Assembly: GCF_001655615.1 (NCBI RefSeq) | Contig: NZ_CP011567.1 | Span: 620,001 to 684,000 of the forward strand | Length of the DNA stretch: 64,000 bases | Direction: 5' to 3' | Source of the DNA: Pseudomonas sp. GR 6-02 | Lineage (GTDB): Bacteria; Pseudomonadota; Gammaproteobacteria; Pseudomonadales; Pseudomonadaceae | Part shown: positions 26,072-36,470 of the stretch, piece after piece | Position numbering within the stretch: position 1 is the first letter of the stretch | Layout: each line of letters starts with the position of its first letter | Translations under genes and position numbers: made by a program | Notes under the pieces: model-generated | The model's database searches: none | What the model was told of the DNA's origin: nothing | What the model saw: the letters and a program-made list of their open reading frames with translations, nothing else

Positions 26072-29000
26072 ATGAATGAATTGTCAGAAGGGGGCGTTTC
26101 CAATATCTCTCAAGAGATGACAGCTGGCGCCAATGTTTATTTGAATTATCTTGCAACCAAAGTTCCCGCATTCATAAAGAAACCATCTGTATCAAGTTTT
26201 GTATCAACGACTGATATGAAACCGGACGTTCCCGAGTGGTACATCAAGGCGAGCGCTATCAACCGTCAATATCTCAACGAACTCATCAGTGAGCGCTGGC
26301 GGTTGCAAGACAGCCTGGATGACACACTGGGCGATTTACAAAAGGACATCAATAAGTTCGCCGAACCCTTGCTTGTTCAGGCCCTGAAAGAAAAGCTGAA
26401 CCTGGATCTGGATGTTCATGCGACATCGGTACGGCTTTATATTCCGGCCCTCCTGGGTTTTGGCGTCGACACCAATGCCAGTCGGCTCAGGCAGTCAACT
26501 CTGCTGGAGGCCGCCCTCCATAACTTCGAGGACTCTGAAACCCGTGCTGGCGCCTTTCGTGATGGCTCCGGCATTTTCATTACCGACGCCGAAGGAGCCC
26601 TGACGCGCCATTCATTGACCATCGAAAGTTTTGCGAGCCTTTGCAGGGATCTGGATCTCGGTGCGCAATATCAGCGGCACATCAAAGGGTTGCTGGCCCC
26701 TTCGGCGGTTGATGCCAAGGCCTCGCTTGAGCAGCACTTCATCGGGACCGAAAAGGCCGCGTTCAATGAGTCAGCGCTGATTGCCTATTTGAAGAGTGAT
26801 ATCACTTCTTATGCATATGGCAAGTTGCAGCAACTGCGAGACAACCAGACAAACGTCACGATGGGCAATCGCCCGTTACAGTCTCATCGGCTGACTCTTT
26901 TGGGCGTGAAGCTGTCGGGTATCGTGTTGTTCAGTGCAGTGGCTGATCCGACACGAGTAAAGCGAATCTACAACAGCCTGGTTCCGGCAGACCAACGAAC
27001 AATGATGGAGTGGTCGCGCAAACTGGCCATTTTACCCGGGCAGGAGTTTGATCAATTCAAACTGCTCAAGGCCTTTTTTGCCAACGGGCCAAGCGGTGTG
27101 GTCGACGAGATGCTGGGCAGGAACGATATTTTTACGCAGAGCCGGCTCGATGGCACCTTGATCGCCTACGTCCCTGACGACCCTGAACATCCCTTGAAGG
27201 AATATTCGTCCTTCACCGACTTCATGAAGGCGCTGACGAGCCAGTTGCGCTCGTCGGACTATCAGCAGTTCTTCAGTCGGTTCGTACCGCAAAAAGACCA
27301 GGGCAGGTTTTTCGCTCGCGTCAGGGAGCGCTTCAGCACCTTCACCTGGCAGCAGCGGGAACCGTTGGACATGGGGCCATGGTGGCGGGAAACCGCAGTG
27401 GAAAACCCCGACGCAGAACCGATCACCCATGTGATCGAAGGCGCGCTCTGGCCTCAGTTCAGTCGATGGCGGCGCGACAAGGCCATCGCCGATGCGCGAC
27501 ATATCGCCGTGCCCACTGGCGATGAAGATGCCAATGCCCGCTGGGCGCGGCTGAGGAGTTACGCGAACATCGGATGGAATGTGTTCAACTTCGGCGCAAT
27601 GCTGGTGCCTGGCCTGGGGGAGGCCATGTTGGGCGTGATGGTCGGGCAAATGCTGCTCGAAACCATGGAGGGCATTGAGGACTGGAGCAAGGGAGACAAG
27701 GAAGAAGCGTCGGCGCTTCTGTGCGGTGTCCTGATCAATGCTGCCCAGTTGGCAATCATGGCGGCAGGGCATGTTTTACCCACGGGCGCAGCGTCAGCGG
27801 TCCGGCCTTCATCTTTTGTCGAACAGCTGAAGCCGGTGGTGCTCGCTGACGGCAAGACCCGTCTCTGGAATCCGGACCTGAGTCCGTATGAACATCAAGT
27901 CAGTCTGAGTCCGGGTACGAAGCCAAACGAGCGAGGCCTGTATCTGCACAACGATCAGGAATTCCTGTCGATCGGCGGTAAATACTTTGCGGTGCAAGAC
28001 GATCCACTCACGGGGCAACCGCGGATTCTCCATCCGGATCGAGCGATGGCCTACCAACCGAAGCTTGAACACAATGGCGCAGGCACCTGGCATACCGAGC
28101 TCGACCGCCCTGTCGAATGGACCTCGACCGAGCTCATGCGGCGGTTGGGGGCGAGGGTAGAAACGTTCGACGATGCAACGCTTGAGCAGATCCGGATCGC
28201 CAGTGGCGTCGAAGCAGATGTGCTGCGTCGGCTGCATGTCGAAAACGAAGCACCGCCGGCGTTGCTGGTCGACACGATCGAACGGTTCAAGACGTGGTCG
28301 GACACGGGGAAGCTGCCACAGAGCGGTCTGTCGCCATCAGACAATGCCAATGTGCGGGTGCTTCAGGATGCTTTTGCACAATTGCCCGACGGCGTGGCCG
28401 AGGAACTGCTGGCCGCCGCTGCTCCGGCGGATTTGCGAGCACTGGCCGAACAAAAGCGCATTGCCTTGCATCTGCGGCAACAGGTGCGGGCGGCCTTGCT
28501 GGAAGTACGTTTGGCGCGCGCCTATGAAGGGCTGTTCCTTGACTCGATGCACGCTCCGGATACGGAACGGCTGGCGCTGCACACCCTGGAAACCTTGCCG
28601 AACTGGCCGGGCGACGTGCGCATTGAAGTTCGCGAACATTCGTTCACCGGGCACCTGCGCGACAGCATTGGCCCGGAGAACGCACGTACGCGCAAAGTGC
28701 TGGTCAGCACGGACGAGGGCTATGAAGCGCGGGATGCCGAGGATAACCATCTGCGGGGTGCCGACGATCTTTTTTCATCCGTCTTGCACGCTCTGCCCGA
28801 CGCCGAACGCAAAGCGCTGGGGTACGAGATCTATCAAGGCGCGAACCTCAAACGCAGTGTTCAAAATGCCCCGTTGGCGCGTGACAAGCTGCGTCCGATG
28901 CTGGCGGACAACCCTCTGCGCAAGCCCGCCTACGATCCCGAAACGATGAAGTTGCGCGGTGGCATGTTTGCCCCCCAGGGCATTCGACAACTGACCGGCC

Positions 29001-30991
29001 GAGTGACGCTGCAGGAGCGGGTCAGGAGTGTGCGCCCCGGGTGGACGGAAACCGAGGCCCAGGCTTACCTGGACGGCGGGGGCGACGACGTTACTCCGGA
29101 ACAGCGGGCAAGCGCATTGGAGGCGGAGTTCGATCGTCTCAATGCCAATTTCCGGCACTGGCTCAATTTACCCACCGAAGCGTTCAGGTACAGCCCTGCC
29201 GGCATTGCCGAATGGCAGACCCGAAACTCGATCTACACAACCATTCGCCAGTGCTGGCAGCACACCGGGCCCAGGGATGTGGACCCTTTGGGAAATATGT
29301 ACGGGACAGCGCTTGATTTCAGAAACGTTCCCCTGGGGCGACACTTGGGAAGCATGCCTCTGTTGGAAGCCGATTTTCAGCACGTCACCAGCCTGAACTT
29401 GCTGGGCACTGGAATGAACGATGCCCACGTCACGTTTCTGGTTCATTTCCCGAAACTCCGTTCGCTGAATCTCACCGGTAACCAGCTCACGCAATTTCCT
29501 CGTGCGGTGGGGCGAATGCGTGGGCTGACCGAACTGAACCTCGGCGATAACCGGATAGTGCTGGATGCCCAGGGAGCTACCTATTTGAGATGGCTCTCCC
29601 GGCTGAAAAGTCTGGATCTGCAAGGAAACCCGTTGGGGAGAGTGCCCGATATCGGTGGGATGCGCATGCTGCATACCCTGATGCTGGGTGACACCGGGAT
29701 TGATACCTGGCCGGAGGGGCTGTTCGCTCAACCCAGGTTCCGGCATTTTTACCTGAGCCTGCAGCGCAACGAACTGACCGTTATCCCGCAGGTTACGCCC
29801 GGCTCAGCCTCCGCGGAGCTGTTGGCGCGCACGGTATTGAATCGCGATCCGCCGTGGTTGTCGGCCGAGAACCTGGAAACGCTCAGAGGTTATATCCGGT
29901 CCGTCGGCCTGGACCCCGATCGTCCGTATCCGCCTCGCGGCGTGCGCGACAGTCTTGATTGGGAGGAAGGCATGACGCGACCTGATTGGGTCGCTAAACA
30001 GGAGATATGGAACAGCGTGGAGGATGAGTTCGGTTCGGTGCCTTTTTTCAATCAGATCAGGAAGCTCACCCAATCAACCGCCTTCAGAACTGACAAAGCC
30101 TTCAGGGTGGACATGACGCAAAAGCTCTGGCGAATGCTGGAGGCCATGTCCAAGGACAGCGAGCTGCGGCGCAATCTTTTCGTCATGGGCAGGGAGGAGG
30201 TCACTAACTGTGTTGACGCCGGGGCGCAGTTGTTCAATGCGATGGGCGTAGAAGTGCTGATCCATGAGGCTTACGCATTGGCCAACCCGGGCCTGGTGGA
30301 GGCCGAACTGGTGCAGCTGGCCAGAGGCAAGTCGCGGCTGGACGAGTTGAGCCGGATCGCCCACAAAGTGGTTGCCGAGCGCCTGGAAAATGGTGAGCAA
30401 TTCAGGACTGTCGATGCTGAGGGCGCAGTGTCGGGAAGTATCGATGAAGTCGAGGTCCACCTGGCTTACATGACGGATCTGGCGGAGCGACTGGACCTGC
30501 CCTGGCAGTCCCGTGATTTGCAATTTCGCACGCACACCGGTGTGACTCCCGAGATGATCGAGAGTGCGTATCAGCGGGTCATGGAGCTGGAAACCGGCGA
30601 TTTACTGCGTGATTCGATCATCGAACAACCGTTCTGGGAAACATACCTACGGGGCACAAATCGAAGCGCCTTCAAGGTTTTCAGGCGCCGAATCGATGCA
30701 ACGACTGAGTTTTACATGGCGCTTGAAAAGAGGGCCTCCGAACCGAACCTTTCGTTGCAGGCAAAGGCCGATCTGAAGCAGGAGCTCCGGGTACTCGCCG
30801 CTGAACTGGGTAAGCTGGAAAGCGAAATTGCTCCGGGCCAGGTCATGACTGACCAAGCCTATGCCGCCGAGTTGAACCTGATCGATATCGAGATGAAAAC
30901 GCTGCTTAAAACCCTGACCCAACAGGCGATGGATCGGGCGAAACTGCAAAGGGTGGACATCGCCTTTATGAACGCACCAGCAACGGATTGA
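26072..30991 (+). CDS. Large effector: dermonecrotic-toxin-like region, leucine-rich repeats and NEL-type E3 ubiquitin ligase
   Basis: The 1,639-residue protein has three parts. Residues about 70-1090 resemble the dermonecrotic-toxin-like (DUF6543) region of Pseudomonas effectors, with a hydrophobic segment at about 495-575 (GLGEAMLGVMVGQMLLETME). Residues about 1096-1250 hold leucine-rich repeats (LRSLNLTGNQLTQFP; LTELNLGDNRI; LKSLDLQGNPLGRVP). The C-terminal third is a NEL (IpaH/SspH-type) ubiquitin-ligase domain with the catalytic C-x-D motif NCVDAGAQLFNAMG, Cys1380 and Asp1382. NEL enzymes transfer ubiquitin to host proteins from the cysteine. There is no signal peptide, secretion gene or chaperone nearby, so the export route is unknown. 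Confidence 0.88.
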   Translation: MNELSEGGVSNISQEMTAGANVYLNYLATKVPAFIKKPSVSSFVSTTDMKPDVPEWYIKASAINRQYLNELISERWRLQDSLDDTLGDLQKDINKFAEPLLVQALKEKLNLDLDVHATSVRLYIPALLGFGVDTNASRLRQSTLLEAALHNFEDSETRAGAFRDGSGIFITDAEGALTRHSLTIESFASLCRDLDLGAQYQRHIKGLLAPSAVDAKASLEQHFIGTEKAAFNESALIAYLKSDITSYAYGKLQQLRDNQTNVTMGNRPLQSHRLTLLGVKLSGIVLFSAVADPTRVKRIYNSLVPADQRTMMEWSRKLAILPGQEFDQFKLLKAFFANGPSGVVDEMLGRNDIFTQSRLDGTLIAYVPDDPEHPLKEYSSFTDFMKALTSQLRSSDYQQFFSRFVPQKDQGRFFARVRERFSTFTWQQREPLDMGPWWRETAVENPDAEPITHVIEGALWPQFSRWRRDKAIADARHIAVPTGDEDANARWARLRSYANIGWNVFNFGAMLVPGLGEAMLGVMVGQMLLETMEGIEDWSKGDKEEASALLCGVLINAAQLAIMAAGHVLPTGAASAVRPSSFVEQLKPVVLADGKTRLWNPDLSPYEHQVSLSPGTKPNERGLYLHNDQEFLSIGGKYFAVQDDPLTGQPRILHPDRAMAYQPKLEHNGAGTWHTELDRPVEWTSTELMRRLGARVETFDDATLEQIRIASGVEADVLRRLHVENEAPPALLVDTIERFKTWSDTGKLPQSGLSPSDNANVRVLQDAFAQLPDGVAEELLAAAAPADLRALAEQKRIALHLRQQVRAALLEVRLARAYEGLFLDSMHAPDTERLALHTLETLPNWPGDVRIEVREHSFTGHLRDSIGPENARTRKVLVSTDEGYEARDAEDNHLRGADDLFSSVLHALPDAERKALGYEIYQGANLKRSVQNAPLARDKLRPMLADNPLRKPAYDPETMKLRGGMFAPQGIRQLTGRVTLQERVRSVRPGWTETEAQAYLDGGGDDVTPEQRASALEAEFDRLNANFRHWLNLPTEAFRYSPAGIAEWQTRNSIYTTIRQCWQHTGPRDVDPLGNMYGTALDFRNVPLGRHLGSMPLLEADFQHVTSLNLLGTGMNDAHVTFLVHFPKLRSLNLTGNQLTQFPRAVGRMRGLTELNLGDNRIVLDAQGATYLRWLSRLKSLDLQGNPLGRVPDIGGMRMLHTLMLGDTGIDTWPEGLFAQPRFRHFYLSLQRNELTVIPQVTPGSASAELLARTVLNRDPPWLSAENLETLRGYIRSVGLDPDRPYPPRGVRDSLDWEEGMTRPDWVAKQEIWNSVEDEFGSVPFFNQIRKLTQSTAFRTDKAFRVDMTQKLWRMLEAMSKDSELRRNLFVMGREEVTNCVDAGAQLFNAMGVEVLIHEAYALANPGLVEAELVQLARGKSRLDELSRIAHKVVAERLENGEQFRTVDAEGAVSGSIDEVEVHLAYMTDLAERLDLPWQSRDLQFRTHTGVTPEMIESAYQRVMELETGDLLRDSIIEQPFWETYLRGTNRSAFKVFRRRIDATTEFYMALEKRASEPNLSLQAKADLKQELRVLAAELGKLESEIAPGQVMTDQAYAAELNLIDIEMKTLLKTLTQQAMDRAKLQRVDIAFMNAPATD

Positions 30992-31005
30992 CCTGAGAAA
31001 CAGCT

Positions 31006-31043
31006 AACCCGGTACGAAGAATGACACCCCTCGTGCCGGGTTT
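31006..31043. terminator. Bidirectional hairpin between the NEL gene and ureC
   Basis: AACCCGGTACGA (31006-31017) and TCGTGCCGGGTT (31031-31042) form a 12-base stem with one G-U pair. It lies between convergent genes. The T-run is short (TTTA), so strength is uncertain. Confidence 0.7.
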
Positions 31044-31058
31044 ATGCCTGACCGAATC

Positions 31059-32759
31059 TCAAAACAGGAAGTAACGCTGAGCCATCGGCAACACATCCGC
31101 TGGCTCGCACCAGAGCAAGACACCGTCGGCCTTAACCTGATAAGTCTGCGGGTCAACGTCGATGTTCGGCAGGTAATCGTTGTGAATCAAATCGGTTTTC
31201 TGCACCTCGCGACAGCCTTTGACCACCGCGATTTTCTTCTTCAGCCCCAAGGCTTCAGGCAAGCCCGCCTCCTGCGCGGCCTGGCTGATAAAGGTCAGGC
31301 TGGTGGCATGCAACGAGCCGCCGTAACTGGCGAACATCGGGCGGTAGTGCACCGGTTGCGGCGTTGGAATAGATGCGTTGGCGTCACCCATCAGGCTGGC
31401 CGCAATGGCACCGCCCTTGAGGATCAGCGTTGGCTTTACCCCGAAAAACGCTGGACGCCAGAGCACCAGATCCGCCCACTTGCCCACTTCGACCGAGCCC
31501 ACTTCATGGCTGATCCCGTGGGTGATCGCCGGGTTGATGGTGTACTTGGCGATGTAGCGTTTGGCGCGGAAGTTGTCATTGCCTTCGCCATCTTGTGGCA
31601 GCGGACCGCGCTGCTTCTTCATTTTGTCGGCGGTCTGCCAGGTGCGCGTGATGACTTCGCCGACGCGGCCCATGGCCTGGCTGTCGGAGCTGATCATCGA
31701 GAAGGCACCGAGGTCATGCAGGATGTCTTCGGCAGCAATGGTTTCGCGGCGGATGCGGCTTTCGGCGAAGGCCACGTCTTCGGCAATGCTCGGGTCCAGG
31801 TGGTGGCAGACCATCAGCATGTCGAGGTGCTCGTCGATGGTGTTGCGGGTGAACGGCCGGGTCGGGTTGGTCGAGCTCGGCAGCACGTTGGCGAAACCGC
31901 AGGCCTTGATGATGTCCGGCGCATGACCGCCACCGGCACCTTCGGTGTGATAGGTGTGGATGGTGCGGCCCTTGAAGGCGGCGAGGGTGGTTTCGACGAA
32001 GCCGGACTCGTTGAGGGTGTCGGTGTGGATGGCGACCTGGACGTCGTATTGGTCGGCCACTGTCAGGCAGTTGTCGATGCTCGCGGGCGTGGTTCCCCAG
32101 TCTTCGTGCAGCTTCAGACCGATAGCGCCTGCCTTGACCTGCTCGATCAACGGCTCCGGCAGGCTGGCGTTGCCCTTGCCGGTGAGGCCGATGTTCATCG
32201 GGAACGCATCGGCGGCCTGGAGCATGCGCGCCAGGTGCCACGGCCCGGAGGTGCAGGTGGTGGCGTTGGTGCCGGTGGCCGGTCCCGTGCCGCCGCCGAT
32301 CATGGTGGTGACGCCGCTCATCAGCGCTTCTTCGATCTGCTGCGGACAGATGAAGTGGATGTGGGTGTCGATGCCGCCGGCGGTGAGGATCATGCCTTCA
32401 CCGGCGATCACTTCAGTGCTGGCGCCGACCGCGATGGTGACGTTGGGCTGGATGTCCGGGTTGCCGGCCTTGCCGATGGCGGCGATGCGCCCGTCCTTGA
32501 GGCCGACGTCGGCCTTGACGATGCCCCAGTGGTCGATGATCAGCGCGTTGGTGATCAGGGTATCGACCACCTCGGCGGCCAGCCGTTGGCTTTGGCCCTG
32601 GCCGTCGCGAATGACTTTGCCGCCGCCGAATTTCACTTCTTCGCCGTAGGTGGTGAAGTCCTGTTCCACTTCGATCCACAGCTCAGTGTCGGCCAGACGG
32701 ACCTTGTCACCGACGGTGGGGCCGAACATGTCGGCGTAGGCTTGTCTTGAGATTTTCAT
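31059..32759 (-). CDS. ureC: Urease subunit alpha (catalytic)
   Basis: UreC, 566 residues, carries the bi-nickel active site: [14 protein letters not shown] (two His ligands), [11 protein letters not shown] (the carbamylated Lys and a His), [10 protein letters not shown] and [13 protein letters not shown] (His ligands), the mobile flap CHHLDP with its Cys and catalytic His, and the Asp ligand in SSDSQAMGR. It hydrolyses urea to ammonia and carbamate in the cytoplasm as an (alpha-beta-gamma)3 complex. Length and all visible ligands are normal. It is the last gene of ureDA-GNAT-GNAT-ureBC and is separated from ureB by a REP pair. Confidence 0.98.
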   Translation of the reverse strand: MKISRQAYADMFGPTVGDKVRLADTELWIEVEQDFTTYGEEVKFGGGKVIRDGQGQSQRLAAEVVDTLITNALIIDHWGIVKADVGLKDGRIAAIGKAGNPDIQPNVTIAVGASTEVIAGEGMILTAGGIDTHIHFICPQQIEEALMSGVTTMIGGGTGPATGTNATTCTSGPWHLARMLQAADAFPMNIGLTGKGNASLPEPLIEQVKAGAIGLKLHEDWGTTPASIDNCLTVADQYDVQVAIHTDTLNESGFVETTLAAFKGRTIHTYHTEGAGGGHAPDIIKACGFANVLPSSTNPTRPFTRNTIDEHLDMLMVCHHLDPSIAEDVAFAESRIRRETIAAEDILHDLGAFSMISSDSQAMGRVGEVITRTWQTADKMKKQRGPLPQDGEGNDNFRAKRYIAKYTINPAITHGISHEVGSVEVGKWADLVLWRPAFFGVKPTLILKGGAIAASLMGDANASIPTPQPVHYRPMFASYGGSLHATSLTFISQAAQEAGLPEALGLKKKIAVVKGCREVQKTDLIHNDYLPNIDVDPQTYQVKADGVLLWCEPADVLPMAQRYFLF

Positions 32760-32800
32760 GCGCTTGCCTTGAAAGTGAAGTGCGGTAGTCCGCGGTCCAT

Positions 32801-32932
32801 TGTGGCGAGGGAGCTTGCTCCCGTTCGGCTGCGCAGCAGTCGTAAAATCTGCCGCTCCGCTTATTCAGATAGATCGCACCAGCTGTGTTGCGAGCGCTTC
32901 GCACTCGAGCGGGAGCAAGCTCCCTCGCCACA
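32801..32932. repeat. REP pair inside the urease operon (ureB-ureC gap)
   Basis: Inverted units of the TGTGGCGAGGGAGCTTGCTCCCG family at 32801-32825 and 32909-32932 lie within the 184-base ureB-ureC gap. They could cause partial termination or protect the upstream mRNA from decay, changing subunit ratios. Confidence 0.9.
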
Positions 32933-32943
32933 GGGTTTGCGTG

Positions 32944-33251
32944 TCAGTCGAGGTCGCCCATGATCCTGCCGGCAAACCCGAACACCCGGCGATGCCCGGC
33001 CAGGTCCACCAGCTCGACCTCGCGGCTCTGCCCCGGTTCGAAGCGCACCGCGGTGCCGGCGGGGATGTTCAGGCGCATGCCACGGCTGGCGACGCGGTCG
33101 AAGGTCAGCGCGTCGTTGGTTTCGAAGAAGTGATAATGCGAGCCGACCTGGATCGGCCGGTCGCCGCTGTTGGCCACCTTCAGGCTGACAGTGCGTCGGC
33201 CCACGTTAAGCTCGATGTCGCCGGGCTGGATCTGGTACTCACCGGGAATCA

Positions 33252-33252
<1 letters not shown>
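32944..33252 (-). CDS. ureB: Urease subunit beta
   Basis: UreB, 102 residues, opens [19 protein letters not shown] and carries the conserved [18 protein letters not shown] and [19 protein letters not shown]. It is a structural subunit of the urease trimer of heterotrimers. The ATG at 33252 overlaps the acetyltransferase stop (TGATG), so the two genes are translationally coupled; a GTG one codon upstream is possible. The length is typical for bacterial separate beta subunits. Confidence 0.97.
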
Positions 33253-33791
<539 letters not shown>

Positions 33792-34325
33792 TCACTCCTT
33801 GTGGGGATCGGGTGGCATTGCGCCCGGATCGAGGATCAGTTGCATGAAGGTCAGGTCCAGCCAGCGGCCGAACTTGGTACCCACCTGCGGCATTTGGCCG
33901 GTGACGACAAAACCGGCCCGATCGTGCAGCCGGATCGAGGCGCTATTACCGCTTTCGATGGCGGCGACCATCACGTGTTTGTTGCAACCTTTGGCGCGCT
34001 CGATCAGCGCTGCCATCAGTTGCGGGCCGAGGCCATTGCCACGCTGGTCGTTGCGCACGTACACCGAGTGCTCGACCGTGTGGCGGAACCCGTCGAAGGG
34101 GCGCCAGTCACCGAATGAAGCGTAGCCGAGTACGTTGTCGTCGCCGTCGACGATTACCAGAATCGGATAGCCCTGGGCTTGCCGCGCGCTGAACCAGGCC
34201 TGGCGGTTGCCCAGGTCCACGGCCTGTTCGTTCCAGATCGCCGTGGTATTGAGCACCGCGTCGTTGTAGATGTCGCGGATCGCCGGCAGATCGGCGTGCA
34301 GCGCATCGCGGATGTGGTAAGTCAT
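33792..34325 (-). CDS. Phosphinothricin/methionine-sulfoximine-type N-acetyltransferase
   Basis: The 177-residue GNAT enzyme opens IRDALHADLPAIRDIYNDAV and has EHSVYVRNDQRGNGLGPQLM (acetyl-CoA loop) and RLHDRAGFVVTGQMPQVGTK, all typical of the PAT/Bar/MddA group. That group acetylates glutamate analogues such as phosphinothricin, methionine sulfoximine and sulfone, which are inhibitors of glutamine synthetase. In P. aeruginosa a homologue (PA4866) sits at the same place between ureA and ureB. Coupling to urea nitrogen use is a plausible but unproven link. Confidence 0.88.
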   Translation of the reverse strand: MTYHIRDALHADLPAIRDIYNDAVLNTTAIWNEQAVDLGNRQAWFSARQAQGYPILVIVDGDDNVLGYASFGDWRPFDGFRHTVEHSVYVRNDQRGNGLGPQLMAALIERAKGCNKHVMVAAIESGNSASIRLHDRAGFVVTGQMPQVGTKFGRWLDLTFMQLILDPGAMPPDPHKE

Positions 34326-34334
34326 GGCGCAGCC

Positions 34335-34637
34335 TCAGGCGATCGGTTGGTGAACGGTGACCAGTTTGGTGCCGTCGGGAAACGTCGCTTCGACCTGGAT
34401 CTCCGGGATCATTTCCGGGATGCCTTCCATCACTTGCTCGCGGCTGAGCAGGGTGGTGCCGTAGTGCATCAGCTCGGCCACGGTCTGGCCGTCACGCGCG
34501 CCTTCGAGCAGCGCCGCGGAAATGTAGGCCATGGCCTCCGGGTAATTGAGTTTCACGCCGCGAGCCAAACGCCGCTCGGCCACGAGGCCGGCGGTGAAGA
34601 TCAGCAGCTTGTCTTTTTCGCGTGGGGTCAGGTCCAT
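34335..34637 (-). CDS. ureA: Urease subunit gamma
   Basis: UreA, 100 residues, opens [20 protein letters not shown] and includes [20 protein letters not shown] and [18 protein letters not shown] near its end, a full-length gamma subunit. It is the first structural gene, 143 bases downstream of ureD across a REP pair. The ATG at 34637 has a suitable upstream purine stretch. Confidence 0.97.
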   Translation of the reverse strand: MDLTPREKDKLLIFTAGLVAERRLARGVKLNYPEAMAYISAALLEGARDGQTVAELMHYGTTLLSREQVMEGIPEMIPEIQVEATFPDGTKLVTVHQPIA

Positions 34638-34676
34638 CGTAGAAATCCATAATCGGCAGTTAAAGGTGTACTCAAC

Positions 34677-34767
34677 CTGTAGGAGCGAGGCTTGCCCGCG
34701 AAGGGGACGCCTCGGTTTAACGGGAAGACCGCGTTATCGTTCTTCGCGGGCAAGCCTCGCTCCTACA
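34677..34767. repeat. REP pair between ureD and ureA
   Basis: Units of the GTAGGAGCGAGGCTTGCCCGCG family at 34677-34702 and (inverted) 34743-34767 enclose a spacer that is nearly the same as in the copy at 36371-36460, including ACCGCGTTATCGTTCTTCGC. The two copies are in the same orientation. Confidence 0.92.
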
Positions 34768-34780
34768 GAGTGGATCGTGT

Positions 34781-35620
34781 TCAGGTGGCCCATATTCTGG
34801 GCGGAACGGCTTCGCGGCCGAGCAACGCAGGCCGGAGCAATCGCCACAGTTCAATTAGCCAACCCCGTGCCAACAACGCCTCGCTGGCCAGGCACCGGGC
34901 GACCAACAGCCCCGGCAGCTGCGTCAGATCCCCGCGCACCTCATTGGGCAGCGAGCGGCACTTCTCCAGCAATTCACTATCAATCTCTCCGGTCACCAGC
35001 AACGTCGCAAACACCGGTTGCCCATCCAGCCCGATCGGCGAGTCCAGCAAACCGTCATCCCCGGTAATGCGCTGGCGTTCGTGCCAGAGCAACTGGCCGT
35101 CGCGGCGGATATCCAGGTGGGCCTGGAAGTGCCCGAGGTCGAAGCGCTCGCCACTGGCCGGACGCCCCAGCGCTACCACGTCCCAGTAGAACAACCGGGC
35201 ATCGCCCTCAAGATCAATGCTCGTGCTGAGTTCAGCCTGAGCGGCGCTGAAGATAATCGTCTCTTGCGGCAGCCACTCCAACGTAGCACCGGCGGCAACG
35301 CGCAAGTCGAGTTTCTGATAAGCCGGCCCGGCCGCGCGATACCACTTGGCGGCGCCGGGGCTGGTGATTTGCGCCCAGGCGTGGGTGCCGACGCTGGCCG
35401 AGATGTCCAGCCGATCACCGCCGGCAATCCCCCCCGGCGGGTGGACGATGATGTGCTGACACACCTCGGGGCCTTCGGCATACAAGTGCTTCTGCACCCG
35501 CAGCGGGCCTTGATGACGGCGCTGTACCGGGCGGGTACTGGCGCCGAAACGGGCGTAGCCCAGCTCCAGCTCGGCATGCCAGCTCGGGGTAAACAGCGCA
35601 GTGGGGAGAGGTAAATTCAT
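34781..35620 (-). CDS. ureD: Urease accessory protein UreD
   Basis: UreD, 279 residues from the ATG at 35620, is a beta-rich scaffold that binds apo-urease and recruits UreF and UreG. Typical segments are [34 protein letters not shown] and [11 protein letters not shown] longer frame upstream adds 27 non-conserved residues and is rejected. It lies just after urtE on the same strand, so the urt and ure genes may be read together. Confidence 0.95.
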   Translation of the reverse strand: MNLPLPTALFTPSWHAELELGYARFGASTRPVQRRHQGPLRVQKHLYAEGPEVCQHIIVHPPGGIAGGDRLDISASVGTHAWAQITSPGAAKWYRAAGPAYQKLDLRVAAGATLEWLPQETIIFSAAQAELSTSIDLEGDARLFYWDVVALGRPASGERFDLGHFQAHLDIRRDGQLLWHERQRITGDDGLLDSPIGLDGQPVFATLLVTGEIDSELLEKCRSLPNEVRGDLTQLPGLLVARCLASEALLARGWLIELWRLLRPALLGREAVPPRIWAT

Positions 35621-35651
35621 ATCGTCTAATTTATCGTCATAAGGCTGCAGG

Positions 35652-36350
35652 TTAGATCGTAACCAGCCCGCGCACACCTTCGGCTTCCATATTTTCGCCA
35701 CGACCCTGCTGCACGATCTCGCCCCGGGACATCACCAGGTACTGATCGGCCAGCTCGGCGGCGAAATCGTAGAACTGCTCCACCAGCAAAATCGCCATGT
35801 CGCCACGGGCTGCGAGCTTTTTGATCACCGCGCCGATTTCCTTGATCACCGACGGCTGGATGCCTTCGGTGGGCTCATCGAGAATCAGCAGCCGTGGACG
35901 ACTGGCCAGTGCCCTGCCGATCGCCAGCTGCTGTTGCTGACCGCCGGACAAGTCACCGCCACGCCGTTGCTTCATTTGCAGCAGCACCGGGAACAGCTCG
36001 TAGATGAACGCCGGGACCTCTTTGGCTTCGGAACCCGGAAACCGCGACAGGCCCATCAGCAGGTTTTCTTCCACGGTCAGCCGGCCGAAGATTTCCCGGC
36101 CCTGAGGCACGTAGGCGATCCCGGCGTGAACCCGTTGGTGCGGCTTGAACGTGGTGATCGGTTTACCTTCCCAGTTCACCGCGCCCTCCTTGGCCGGCAG
36201 CAAACCCATCAGGCATTTGAGCAAGGTGGTCTTGCCCACGCCGTTGCGCCCGAGCAGGCAGGTGACTTCGCCGACCTTCACCTCAAACGTCAGGCCCCGC
36301 AGGATGTGGCTACCGCCGTAGTACTGGTGCAGCTTGTCGACTTGCAGCAT
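35652..36350 (-). CDS. urtE: Urea ABC transporter ATPase UrtE
   Basis: The 232-residue ABC ATPase has Walker [14 protein letters not shown] (the RNGVGKT form is typical of UrtE), signature [15 protein letters not shown], Walker [15 protein letters not shown] and switch His in a degenerate VEQFYDFA. The ATG at 36350 begins [13 protein letters not shown]. It partners with UrtD under the UrtBC channel. A REP pair separates it from urtD. Confidence 0.95.
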   Translation of the reverse strand: MLQVDKLHQYYGGSHILRGLTFEVKVGEVTCLLGRNGVGKTTLLKCLMGLLPAKEGAVNWEGKPITTFKPHQRVHAGIAYVPQGREIFGRLTVEENLLMGLSRFPGSEAKEVPAFIYELFPVLLQMKQRRGGDLSGGQQQQLAIGRALASRPRLLILDEPTEGIQPSVIKEIGAVIKKLAARGDMAILLVEQFYDFAAELADQYLVMSRGEIVQQGRGENMEAEGVRGLVTI

Positions 36351-36370
36351 CTTCAAATTCCTCTCATTCC

Positions 36371-36460
36371 CTGTAGGAGCGAGGCTTGCCCGCGAAGGGG
36401 ACGCCACGGTTGAACTGAAACACCGCGTTATCGTTCTTCGCGGGCAAGCCTCGCTCCGAC
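36371..36460. repeat. REP pair between urtD and urtE
   Basis: Near-identical in units and spacer to the element at 34677-34767, in direct orientation and 1.7 kb away. Together they flank urtE and ureD. Confidence 0.92.
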
Positions 36461-36470
36461 AAAGGCAAAA

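Noticed and set aside
31044..32750. 568-codon plus-strand frame opposite ureC
   Set aside because: It mirrors the highly conserved ureC and has no ribosome site or family resemblance.
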